Shown piece by piece: positions 17,864 through 25,959 of a stretch of DNA of 64,000 nucleotides. The notes below the pieces were generated by a model. That model was not told the DNA's origin. It was given only the letters and a program-made list of their open reading frames with translations, and did not search any database. Within the stretch, counting starts at the first letter, position 1; every line of letters starts with the position of its first letter. This DNA is from Rhodococcus sp. B7740 (GTDB lineage Bacteria > Actinomycetota > Actinomycetes > Mycobacteriales > Mycobacteriaceae): NCBI RefSeq assembly GCF_000954115.1, contig NZ_CP010797.1, forward strand, positions 1,860,001-1,924,000, read 5' to 3'. Position numbers and translations under genes: made by a program.

Positions 17864-18187
17864 ATGGAAATGGCAAGCGAATCCCGCCGATCGATGACGG
17901 CCGTCCTCGACCTCCTGGGGCAGCGGTGGAACATGCGCATTCTGTGGGAACTACGTGGCGGCCCACTCGGGTTCCTCGAACTACGACGACGCACCGACGA
18001 CATCTCGTCCAGCGTTCTCGCCACCCGACTGCGCACGCTCGTCGATGCGCGAGTGCTGCTCAAGGACTCGGACGGGTCCTATCGCCTGACCGAACTCGGC
18101 GACGAGTTGGGGCCGGCACTCGAACCTCTCTGGCTGTGGGCGCAGCGCTGGAACGAGGGCAGACACACCGACGATCACCGCCCCTGA
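17864..18187 (+). CDS. HxlR-family winged-helix regulator
   Basis: A 107-aa single-domain regulator. The HxlR pattern is clear: VLDLLGQRWNMRILWELRGGPLGFLELRRRTDDISSSVLATRLRTLVDARVL, then the wing DSDGSYRLTELGDELGPAL. No Cys sits at the redox-sensing position seen in HypR or YodB, so sensing is probably by ligand. Start is ATG 17864, or ATG 17870. It faces the SDR gene at 17798 across two operator-like repeats. Aldehydes and quinones are common inducers for the family; the actual signal is unknown. Confidence 0.9.
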   Translation: MEMASESRRSMTAVLDLLGQRWNMRILWELRGGPLGFLELRRRTDDISSSVLATRLRTLVDARVLLKDSDGSYRLTELGDELGPALEPLWLWAQRWNEGRHTDDHRP

Positions 18188-18342
18188 ACAGCAGAATCAG
18201 CTCGATCGACGTCTCCGATCCTCGGCAGCGTCGGGGCCGACGCCGGGAGCAGAACACGATCGAAGGTCGCGTGTGCCGAACATCGAGTGGATCTGCGCGG
18301 CCTGCAGAATGGTCGGCGCTCGTCGACCGGCATACTCGAGAA

Positions 18343-19296
18343 ATGAGCAATTCACGTGCAAGAGCTCGCCCCCGGGCACTGTCGTTGCACGGCCGCATCA
18401 GAGTATTGACGATGAGCGTGGCAGCACTGGCAGTCGCAGTGAGTGCTCTCGCGATCTATCTCGTCGCAGAACAGGCCCTCCGCTCACAGATCGTGGACCG
18501 CGTCGAACGCAACAGCGACGCTCTCATTGCCAGCGCCGCATCCGGCGTTCCGGCAGGTCTCTTCGGCTTCGGTATAGAAGACACCGAAGGCACCGCGGTG
18601 AAGGCAGCGCTGGTGACGCCCGACGGCACGTTGGTGACGTCGACGACTGGCACCGAGCCCTTCACCAATTCCGACGGAGTTCTGGACGACGCGGAGAAAT
18701 CTGTCGTGGACGGCACCGTCGAGCAATCGCTGCGCGAGGTACGAGGCTACTACCTGTCGGCAGCACGCACCGGCTCCGGCGGAACGATCATGGTGGCCGA
18801 ATCGCTCAATGAAGCGTCACCCTTGCTGGCCAAACTCACACTCGCACTCGTCATCGTCGGAGCATTTCTCGTCGCGCTTGCCGGCGTCGCCGGTGCAGCC
18901 GTGGCCCGTACCGGACTCAGGCCGGTACGCCGACTTCGCGCGGGCACCGAACGTGTGGCCAGGACCGGGGACTTCGAGCCCATCGATGTCAACGGTGACG
19001 ACGAACTGGCTTCACTGGCCAACAGCTTCAACGAGATGTTGGCGTCCCTGTCTCGTTCGCGAGCACGACAGGGGCAACTGATCGTCGACGCAGGAGCGGA
19101 ACTGATGGAGCCCCTGACGGCACTGCGTACGAACATCGACCTACTGATGTCGCTCGACGGGCCCGACGCACCGTCGATGTCCGAAGACCAGCAGGACCGA
19201 CTGCGCGTCGAGGTCATCGCTCAGATGGACGTCATCATCGGATTGGTACACGATCTCGTCGATCACGCCAGGGAGCCCGCGCCGACACCCCAGTGA
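18343..19296 (+). CDS. Degenerate histidine-kinase-like membrane protein without phosphoacceptor His or ATPase domain
   Basis: A 317-aa protein with MprB-like architecture at its N-terminus: helix 1 (about 22-44), an extracytoplasmic domain (45-160), helix 2 (162-188), and a HAMP domain with GLRPVRRLRAGTERVARTGDF. The dimerisation helix reads VDAGAELMEPLTALRTNIDLL at 248-268, where functional kinases have DASHELRTPLT, so His is Ala at 252. The protein stops after this region with no HATPase domain, and downstream sequence belongs to the convergent gene, so this is not a frameshift. No response regulator is adjacent. It may act as a dimerising sensor or decoy. The ATG at 18343 has only a weak upstream GAG. 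Confidence 0.8.
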   Translation: MSNSRARARPRALSLHGRIRVLTMSVAALAVAVSALAIYLVAEQALRSQIVDRVERNSDALIASAASGVPAGLFGFGIEDTEGTAVKAALVTPDGTLVTSTTGTEPFTNSDGVLDDAEKSVVDGTVEQSLREVRGYYLSAARTGSGGTIMVAESLNEASPLLAKLTLALVIVGAFLVALAGVAGAAVARTGLRPVRRLRAGTERVARTGDFEPIDVNGDDELASLANSFNEMLASLSRSRARQGQLIVDAGAELMEPLTALRTNIDLLMSLDGPDAPSMSEDQQDRLRVEVIAQMDVIIGLVHDLVDHAREPAPTPQ

Positions 19297-19311
19297 GGAC
19301 CTTCGAGTGGA

Positions 19312-20241
19312 TCAGGACGAGAGCCGCACCCCGGTGAGCTGTTCGGACACCTCCCAGAGTCGGCGTGCATCGTCCATGCTGCGCATCGGCTTCCACATGC
19401 CGACCTCGGTCGGTGGCCCGCCGATGACTCGTTTCGGGCCGTAGAACTGATCCCCACCCGCGTCTCCACCTGCGGCTGCGACCAATCCCGGCCGTGCTGC
19501 ACTGTCCACCGTGCCCGCGATGCCGACGCGGGCAAGAACGCCGATCAATCGTCGTCCTGCCGAATCTTTCGGGCGCCCCAATTCCGGTTGTGCCGCAAGC
19601 AGATTGGTCGGCGAAACTCCGGGGTGAGCGATGTTGCTGGTGATTCCCCAGCCGCCGGCCCTGCTGCGCGCCTCGAGTTCGCGTGCGAACAGAGCCACCG
19701 CGAGCTTCGATTGACCGTAGGCCTTCATGACGTCGTAGGAACGCTCCCAGTTGAGATCGTCCCAATTGATGGTCGCCGACCGTGCCGCAATGCTCGTCTG
19801 ATGGGTGACTCTCGCATCACCTTTGCGCAGCAGCGGCAACAGACCGAGGGTGAGCGCGAAGTGGCCGAGGTGATTGGTGCCGAACTGCAGCTCGAAACCA
19901 TCCTGGGTGACCTGGCGTGCAGGTGGCTGCATGACACCGGCGTTGTTGACGAGTATGTCGATCGCTCGTCCATCGGATGAGAAATCGTTCACCAGAGCGG
20001 AAACGGATTCCAACGACGACAGATCCAGCGCCCGAGTGGCGACCTTCGCTCCCGGCACGGCGGCTCGGATCGATTCGGCGGCCCGCTTCCCCTTGGTGGC
20101 CGAGCGCACCGGCATCACGACCTCGGCACCGGAGCGGGCGAGCTGCGTGGCGATGACCGTTCCGATCCCGTCGCTCGCTCCCGTGACGACGGCCACCTTG
20201 CCCGCGAGATCGTGAAGGGATGTGTGTGCTGTTCGGCTCAT
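19312..20241 (-). CDS. SDR-family oxidoreductase, retinol-dehydrogenase/protochlorophyllide-reductase-like
   Basis: A 309-aa classical [25 protein letters not shown] is the NADP loop, [33 protein letters not shown] is typical of the RDH/POR branch, and the catalytic YGQSK (Tyr-x3-Lys) is intact. The real substrate in actinobacteria is generally unknown. It ends 16 bp from the kinase-like gene, convergent. The XRE regulator at 20364-21203 is on the same strand 122 bp upstream and may control it. Confidence 0.88.
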   Translation of the reverse strand: MSRTAHTSLHDLAGKVAVVTGASDGIGTVIATQLARSGAEVVMPVRSATKGKRAAESIRAAVPGAKVATRALDLSSLESVSALVNDFSSDGRAIDILVNNAGVMQPPARQVTQDGFELQFGTNHLGHFALTLGLLPLLRKGDARVTHQTSIAARSATINWDDLNWERSYDVMKAYGQSKLAVALFARELEARSRAGGWGITSNIAHPGVSPTNLLAAQPELGRPKDSAGRRLIGVLARVGIAGTVDSAARPGLVAAAGGDAGGDQFYGPKRVIGGPPTEVGMWKPMRSMDDARRLWEVSEQLTGVRLSS

Positions 20242-20363
20242 GACAAGCTCCTGTGTCGGTGTTGATCGTGTGGATTCGACCTGCAGAACCCATGTTCGAC
20301 GATTGCCTGGGGCTCATCCAGGACTTGCCGATCCACTGATACGACCGCCACCGTCGAATCGCG

Positions 20364-21203
20364 TCAGGACAGCACCTGAGTTCCCACCACCGCGAGCAGT
20401 TCCAACTTGGCGTAGCTCTCGCTGCCGGGCACTGCCGTGTACACCAGCAGTCGATGCGCCTGCTCGGGGTCCAGCAGTGTCTGGCAGTTCAGTTGCAGCA
20501 GGCCGACCGTCGGGTGCAGAAACCGCTTCGACTCGGGTGGGTGCACTCCCACTTCGCGCTTCGCCCACAGGGTTCGAAACTCCTCGCTGACCTCGAGCAA
20601 TTCTGCGGACAGGTGCGCAGCTCTCGAGTCGGGTCCGCGAAGAGTGACGATCTCGCGCAGCCCCGACGCGTACACCCGAGACAGCACCGCACGCTCTTCG
20701 GGCGGGTACGACTGCCGGGCCTCGGGGTCGGTGAACCATCGGTATCCCAGGCTCCGGTTCGGCCCGGTGCGCAGCGACGCATCACCTGTCAGTGCCGCAC
20801 CCAGCGGCGTCTGACGCAGCGTCTCTCCGATTTCGGACACGATCTCGGCGGGCGTGTCGTTCAGGCGGTCCAGAATTCGGAGCATTCCCGGGCTGACGTG
20901 CTCGCTCGACGAACCGCGGGCAGGAGGATTGTGCCCGGCCAATCGAAACACGTGATCACGCTCACCGAGCGACAGATGCAGTCCCTGCGCGATCGAGGCG
21001 ATCATCTGCGCCGACGGAGCGGGTCCGGTAGCACGTTCGAGTCGTGCGTAGTAGTCGGTCGACATGTGGCACAGCTCGGCCACCTCTTCGCGGCGTAGGC
21101 CCTGGGTCCGTCTGCGCTGCCCTCGCGGCAGCCCGACGTCCTCGGGTTGCAGAGATTCGCGCCGCTGCCGGAGAAACACTGCCAATTCCGATCGATCGAT
21201 CAC
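20364..21203 (-). CDS. XRE-type regulator with MmyB-like ligand-binding domain
   Basis: A 279-aa regulator. The N-terminal helix-turn-helix reads LRQRRESLQPEDVG, then RTQGLRREEVAELCHMSTDYYARLERATGPAPSAQMIASIAQGL, a signature of actinobacterial MmyB-type regulators. Residues from about 105 to the end match the MmyB ligand-binding PAS-like fold (NRSLGYRWFTDPEARQSYPPEER; HLSAELLEVSEEFRTLWAKREVGVHPPESKRFLHPTVGLLQL). In MmyB the domain bound a fatty-acid-like ligand. GTG at 21203 follows GGAAGGGG. Such regulators usually control an adjacent SDR: here both the divergent 21279 gene and the downstream 19312 gene are candidates. Confidence 0.9.
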   Translation of the reverse strand: MIDRSELAVFLRQRRESLQPEDVGLPRGQRRRTQGLRREEVAELCHMSTDYYARLERATGPAPSAQMIASIAQGLHLSLGERDHVFRLAGHNPPARGSSSEHVSPGMLRILDRLNDTPAEIVSEIGETLRQTPLGAALTGDASLRTGPNRSLGYRWFTDPEARQSYPPEERAVLSRVYASGLREIVTLRGPDSRAAHLSAELLEVSEEFRTLWAKREVGVHPPESKRFLHPTVGLLQLNCQTLLDPEQAHRLLVYTAVPGSESYAKLELLAVVGTQVLS

Positions 21204-21278
21204 CGCGGAGCCCCTTCCGGTCGAACGCGGTTGCCTCTGCCGCAATTGTGCCCTCTCCGCGATGGCTATTGTTCAACG

Positions 21279-22004
21279 ATGAGCGCTCCCCTGACCATCG
21301 TCACCGGTGGAAGTCGCGGAATCGGTGCCGCCGTATCCCGACGGCTGGTGGCCGACGGGCACGATGTGGTGATCGGCTATCGCTCCGACGCCACCGCCGC
21401 GGAAGGGTTGGCCGCCGAGCTGTCGGCATCCGGCCGAACCGTGATCGCCGTACGCGCCGACACCACCGACGAGCAGGCGGTGATCGATCTGTTCGGCGCC
21501 GCCGGCGAGATCGGAGCTGTCACCGGTCTGGTCAACAACGCCGGTTCGGCACGCGCAGTCGGGCTGCTGGTCGACAACGACATCGAGACCATCAGAGCAG
21601 ACCTCGACGTCAACCTGGTCGGTGTGCTCACCTGCTGCAAGTACGCGATCGCGGCGATGGTCGAATCGGGTGGCTCGATCGTCAACATCTCCTCAGCTGC
21701 CGCGACGCTGGGCAGCCCCGGCATGTACGTCCACTACGCGGCGGCCAAGGGCGCCGTCGACACGCTGACAGTCGGTCTGGCGAAAGAAGTTGCTGCGCAG
21801 AACATTCGCGTCAACGCGGTGGCACCGGGCATCATCGAGACCGACTTCCATCGCGATCGACAGCGGCCACAGAAGATAGCGTCGAGCATTCCCCTCGGCC
21901 GCCCCGGTGCGCCGGACGAGATCGCCGGAGCCGTGTCCTGGTTGCTCTCCGATGATGCGCGATACGCGACCGGAACCGTCGTCAGGGTGGCCGGCGGAAT
22001 GTGA
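21279..22004 (+). CDS. SDR-family oxidoreductase, FabG-like
   Basis: A 241-aa classical SDR. IVTGGSRGIGAAVSRRLV is the cofactor loop, LVNNAGSA follows, Ser is in IVNISSAAATLGSPG, and YAAAK gives Tyr-x3-Lys. The C-terminus IPLGRPGAPDEIAGAVSWLLSDDARYATGTVVRVAGGM is typical FabG/glucose-dehydrogenase type. ATG at 21279 has no Shine-Dalgarno, and TATTGT lies six bases upstream, suggesting a leaderless message. It is divergent from the MmyB-type regulator, 75 bp between starts. Confidence 0.9.
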   Translation: MSAPLTIVTGGSRGIGAAVSRRLVADGHDVVIGYRSDATAAEGLAAELSASGRTVIAVRADTTDEQAVIDLFGAAGEIGAVTGLVNNAGSARAVGLLVDNDIETIRADLDVNLVGVLTCCKYAIAAMVESGGSIVNISSAAATLGSPGMYVHYAAAKGAVDTLTVGLAKEVAAQNIRVNAVAPGIIETDFHRDRQRPQKIASSIPLGRPGAPDEIAGAVSWLLSDDARYATGTVVRVAGGM

Positions 22005-22019
22005 GTACTTCGGTCGTGA

Positions 22020-22547
22020 CTACCGAGGGGCGATGCGATGCAGCTCCACGTTCGACAGCGCACCGTCCTCGGCTGTGGCGGTCATGTACGTACAGTACGG
22101 TTGGCGGCGCCGATCCGTCGGTGAACCGGGGTTGAGCAGCCGAAGACCGTTGTCCGCGAACGTGTCCCACGGGATGTGACTGTGCCCGAACACGAGCACG
22201 TCCGTCTCCGGGTACGCCGCGGCCATGCGTCGTTCACGTCCCGTCGCAGCTCCGGTCTCGTGGATCACGGTGAACCGAACCCCGCCGAGCACGACGTCGG
22301 CGCGTTCGGGCATCAGCGCGCGCAACTCGTCACCGTCGTTGTTCCCCCAGCACGCGACCAGACGACGCGACCGCCGTGACAGTTCCTCGAACGATGCGAG
22401 GTCCACCCAATCACCGGCATGGATCACGACATCCGCGTCGTCGACGGCCGCCCACACCTCGTCGGGCAGGTCGCGTGCACGTTTCGGGAGATGAGTGTCG
22501 GCGATCAGCAGCAACTTCACCCCTCGATTGTGCACGCCGCCCTTCAT
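22020..22547 (-). CDS. YfcE/MJ0936-type metallophosphoesterase
   Basis: A 175-aa calcineurin-fold phosphodiesterase. Metal-binding motifs are complete: LIADTHLPKRA, HAGDWVD, GNNDGDE, and GHSHIP with the final NPGSPTDRR. Related small enzymes hydrolyse phosphodiesters with Mn or Ni in vitro; the natural substrate is unknown. The ATG at 22547 overlaps the dnaE2 stop (ATGA) and has GAGGGA upstream inside dnaE2; a GTG at 22520 would give the more typical KLLLIADTH start. It is thus coupled to dnaE2 and may share its damage induction. Confidence 0.87.
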   Translation of the reverse strand: MKGGVHNRGVKLLLIADTHLPKRARDLPDEVWAAVDDADVVIHAGDWVDLASFEELSRRSRRLVACWGNNDGDELRALMPERADVVLGGVRFTVIHETGAATGRERRMAAAYPETDVLVFGHSHIPWDTFADNGLRLLNPGSPTDRRRQPYCTYMTATAEDGALSNVELHRIAPR

Positions 22548-25500
22548 CGGAAGTCCCTCGATCTGGACGCAACTCGGAGATCCATCAGTTGCAGATGATC
22601 GGCAACCACGGTCACCGCACCCTCTGCGTTCTGTACCTTGCCGCGAATCAGCAACGCCGGAGCCGTGATCGCCAACTTGCGGTACTTGGCCCACAACCCG
22701 ACCGAGCACACCACGTTGACCATGCCGGTCTCGTCCTCGAGGTTGATGAACGTGACGCCTCCGGCCGTGGCCGGCCGCTGGCGATGCGTCACCGCACCGC
22801 CGACGAGCACTCTGTCTCCGTCGGGAATCTGCAGCAGTCGATTCGCGGGAACCACGCCGAGCGAATCGAGCCGATCTCGAAAGAACTGCGTGGGATAGGA
22901 ATCCGGTGACACACCGGTTGCCCAGACGTCGGCCGACGCCAGATCGAGATCCGACATGCCCGGTAACGCAGGCGCTTTCGTCGACGCTCCGATGCCGGGC
23001 AGCAGGCCAGGACGCTCCCCCGCCGCCGCACCCGCAGCCCACAGTGCCTCTCGACGGGTGATGCCGAAACACCCGAGTGCGCCTGCCGTGGCCAGCGCTT
23101 CCGCCTGCGCCACCGACAGTTCGACGCGTCCCGCCAGGTCCAGGAACGAGGTGTACGGCCCGTGTGCGTCCCGCGCGTCGACGATCTTCTGAGCCAGAGC
23201 AGTACCGATGAACTTCACGTCCGCCAACCCCATCCGAATCTCGAGGCCGTCTCCCTCGAGATTCGCATGACCGAGACTGGCATTGACGTCGGCACCGTGG
23301 ACCAGCACGCCGTGTCGCCTGGCGTCGGCGACCAGAGATTGCGGTGAATAGAAACCCATCGGCTGGGCGCGCAGCAGTCCGGCACAGAACGCCGCCGGGT
23401 GATGCAGCTTGAACCAGGAGGAGTAGAACACCAGCGAGGCGAAGCTCTGCGAATGGCTCTCGGGGAAGCCGAAATTGGCGAAAGCCGACAGCTTCTCGTA
23501 GATTTGGTCGGCAGCTGTACCGGTGATGCCGTGCAGGTCGCGCATCCCGTCGTAGAACCGTCCCCTCAGCAGTTCCATCTTCTCCGGTGACCGTTTCGAT
23601 CCCATGGCACGGCGTAGTTGATCGGCGTCGGCGGCACTGAAACCCGCAACATCGATGGCCATCTGCATCAGCTGTTCCTGGAACAGCGGCACACCGAGTG
23701 TTCGATCGAGCGCCTTCTTCAGCGACGGATGCTCGAAGATCACCGGCTCGAGTCCGTTGCGGCGCTTGATGTACGGGTGCACCGAACCACCCTGGATCGG
23801 ACCGGGACGGATCAGCGCGACCTCGACCACCAGATCGTAGAAGTTGCGCGGCTTCAGACGCGGCAGAGTGGCCATCTGCGCGCGGGACTCGACCTGGAAC
23901 ACCCCCACCGAATCGGCTCGCTGGAGCATCTCGTACACCTCGGGCTCGGACAGATCGATCGAGGCGAGTTCGATGTCGATGCCCTTGTGCTCGGCGATCA
24001 GGTCCATCATGTAGTGCAGCGCCGAGAGCATACCGAGTCCGAGCATGTCGAACTTCACCAAACCCACTGCGGCACAGTCATCCTTGTCCCACTGGAGCAC
24101 ACTGCGGTTCTCCATCGTCGCCCATTCCACCGGGCAGACGTCGGCGATCGGACGATCACAGATCACCATGCCGCCGGAGTGAATGCCGAGGTGACGTGGG
24201 AAGCCCTCGATCTGACGGGCCAGGTCGAGAACGGAGTCGGGAATTCCGTCGCCGTCCTGATCACCGATTCCGGACCAGCGGGTGATCTGCTTGCTCCACG
24301 CGTCCTGTTGTCCCTGCGAAAAGCCGAGCGCACGCGCCATGTCTCGTACCGACGACTTGCCGCGGTAGGTGATGACGTTGGCCACCTGGGCGGCATGAGT
24401 GCGGCCGTACTTGGCGTAGACGTGCTGGATCGCCTCTTCTCGACGATCGGATTCGATGTCGATGTCGATATCGGGCGGCCCGTCGCGCTCGGGTGCGAGG
24501 AACCGCTCGAACAGCAGCTTGTTCGCCACCGGATCGACGTTGGTGATGCCGATCGCGAAGCAGACAGCCGAGTTGGCCGCCGAACCCCTTCCCTGACAGA
24601 GGATGTCGTGAGTCTTGCAGAAGTGGACGATGTCGTGGACCACCAGGAAGTAGCCGGGGTATTCGAGCCTCTCGATGATGTCGAGCTCGTACTCGAGCTG
24701 CGAATAGGCGGCCGGGTTCGCCGACCGCGAGCCGTACCGACGGGCGGCTCCCTCGAACGTGAGTCGACGCAGATAGCTGATCTCGGTGTATCCGTCGGGC
24801 ACATCGAACGGTGGCAGGCGCGGCGCGATCAGCTTCAGATCGAACGAACACTCACGACCGAGCTCGACGGCACCGCGCACCGCGCCCGGATAGTGACGGA
24901 ACAGTTCGGCCATTTCCGCCCCGGACCGTAGATGTCCACCGCCGGTCGGTGCCAACCAACCGGCAGCCTCGTCCAAGCTGCTCCGTGCGCGCACAGCCGC
25001 CATCGCCATGGCCAATCTCCTGCTACGCGGCCCGGCGTAGTGCGCGGCCGTGGTGGCGATCGTCGGAAGGCCGTACCGCTGCGCCAGAGTCGCGAGTGCG
25101 TCGTTGCGCTCGTCGTCGTCTGCGACGCCGTGCCGGGTGAGTTCGACGGTGACACGATCGGATCCGAACCGGTCGACGAGTGTGCGCAGCGCGGCCTCTG
25201 CTGCCTCCGGACCACCACGCGAGAGCGCCTGGCGAACATGCCCCTTCCGGCAACCGGTGAGAATCTGCCAGTGACCGCCCGCCGATTCGGTGAGTTCGTC
25301 GATGTCGTACTGCGGCTTACCTTTGACCCCGCCCGCCAGGTGTGCAGCGGCGATCCGACGCGAGAGCCGGCGATACCCCTCCTGTCCGCGAGCGAGCACC
25401 AGTAGGTGGGTGCCGTCGGGATCGGTCTCTCCGGCTCGGGATCGATGGGTGTCCAACGAGAGTTCGGCACCGAACACGGTTCCGATACCGAGAGCTCTGG

Positions 25501-25819
25501 CTGCCTCGGCGAACCGCACGACCCCGTAGAAACCGTCGTGGTCGGTGATGGCGATGGACTCGAGGCCGAGGCGTACCGCTTCCTCGACCATCTCCTCGGG
25601 CTGCGAGGCACCGTCGAGAAAACTGAACGCCGAGTGCGCGTGCAATTCCGCGTAGGGAGTCACCGACAGAGTGGGCTTGTCGATGGTGCGGTCGTAGACG
25701 TCCCTCTTTCGTGACCACGCCGGGCTGTCGCCGCCGTCACCCTCGGCCACGGGCTTCGGGCGTCCGGACAGGACTCGTTCCATCTCCGACCACGTGGGTG
25801 GTCCGTCGTTCCATCCCAT
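22544..25819 (-). CDS. dnaE2: Error-prone DNA polymerase III alpha subunit DnaE2
   Basis: A 1091-aa C-family polymerase. The PHP domain begins AELHAHSAFSFLDGASQPEE with ITDHDGFYG; the palm has PDIDIDIESDRREEAIQHVY with the catalytic Asp pair, followed by helix-hairpin-helix and OB parts (LVGGAVTHRQRPATAGGVTFINLEDETG). With ImuA' and ImuB it forms the actinobacterial mutasome for translesion synthesis. ATG 25819 is preceded by GGAAGGTGG; a GTG three codons upstream is possible. A LexA-type box lies 32 bp upstream. In M. tuberculosis (Rv3370c) the gene is likewise separate from imuA'/imuB. Confidence 0.95.
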   Translation of the reverse strand: MGWNDGPPTWSEMERVLSGRPKPVAEGDGGDSPAWSRKRDVYDRTIDKPTLSVTPYAELHAHSAFSFLDGASQPEEMVEEAVRLGLESIAITDHDGFYGVVRFAEAARALGIGTVFGAELSLDTHRSRAGETDPDGTHLLVLARGQEGYRRLSRRIAAAHLAGGVKGKPQYDIDELTESAGGHWQILTGCRKGHVRQALSRGGPEAAEAALRTLVDRFGSDRVTVELTRHGVADDDERNDALATLAQRYGLPTIATTAAHYAGPRSRRLAMAMAAVRARSSLDEAAGWLAPTGGGHLRSGAEMAELFRHYPGAVRGAVELGRECSFDLKLIAPRLPPFDVPDGYTEISYLRRLTFEGAARRYGSRSANPAAYSQLEYELDIIERLEYPGYFLVVHDIVHFCKTHDILCQGRGSAANSAVCFAIGITNVDPVANKLLFERFLAPERDGPPDIDIDIESDRREEAIQHVYAKYGRTHAAQVANVITYRGKSSVRDMARALGFSQGQQDAWSKQITRWSGIGDQDGDGIPDSVLDLARQIEGFPRHLGIHSGGMVICDRPIADVCPVEWATMENRSVLQWDKDDCAAVGLVKFDMLGLGMLSALHYMMDLIAEHKGIDIELASIDLSEPEVYEMLQRADSVGVFQVESRAQMATLPRLKPRNFYDLVVEVALIRPGPIQGGSVHPYIKRRNGLEPVIFEHPSLKKALDRTLGVPLFQEQLMQMAIDVAGFSAADADQLRRAMGSKRSPEKMELLRGRFYDGMRDLHGITGTAADQIYEKLSAFANFGFPESHSQSFASLVFYSSWFKLHHPAAFCAGLLRAQPMGFYSPQSLVADARRHGVLVHGADVNASLGHANLEGDGLEIRMGLADVKFIGTALAQKIVDARDAHGPYTSFLDLAGRVELSVAQAEALATAGALGCFGITRREALWAAGAAAGERPGLLPGIGASTKAPALPGMSDLDLASADVWATGVSPDSYPTQFFRDRLDSLGVVPANRLLQIPDGDRVLVGGAVTHRQRPATAGGVTFINLEDETGMVNVVCSVGLWAKYRKLAITAPALLIRGKVQNAEGAVTVVADHLQLMDLRVASRSRDFR

Positions 25820-25850
25820 CGAGACCACCTTCCCTCACGTCGCCACCTCA

Positions 25851-25866
25851 TCGAACACTTGTTCTA
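25851..25866 (-). promoter_or_regulatory. SOS (LexA) box of dnaE2
   Basis: TCGAAC-ACTT-GTTCTA matches the actinobacterial LexA box TCGAAC-N4-GTTCGA with one mismatch. An adjoining palindrome GTTCT-AATG-AGAAC (25861-25874) shares its right arm and could be a second, weaker site. Confidence 0.82.
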
Positions 25867-25959
25867 ATGAGAACACGGGGGTCCGACACGGATCAACTAG
25901 AGTCGAATCGCCACTGACCCTTTTTCGCCGAATCCCTTTCACAGAGCCGGAGCACAGAC

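Noticed and set aside
19297..19311. Frameshifted remnant of a HATPase domain after the kinase-like gene
   Set aside because: Only 15 bases separate its stop from the convergent SDR gene, whose coding sequence occupies the DNA beyond.
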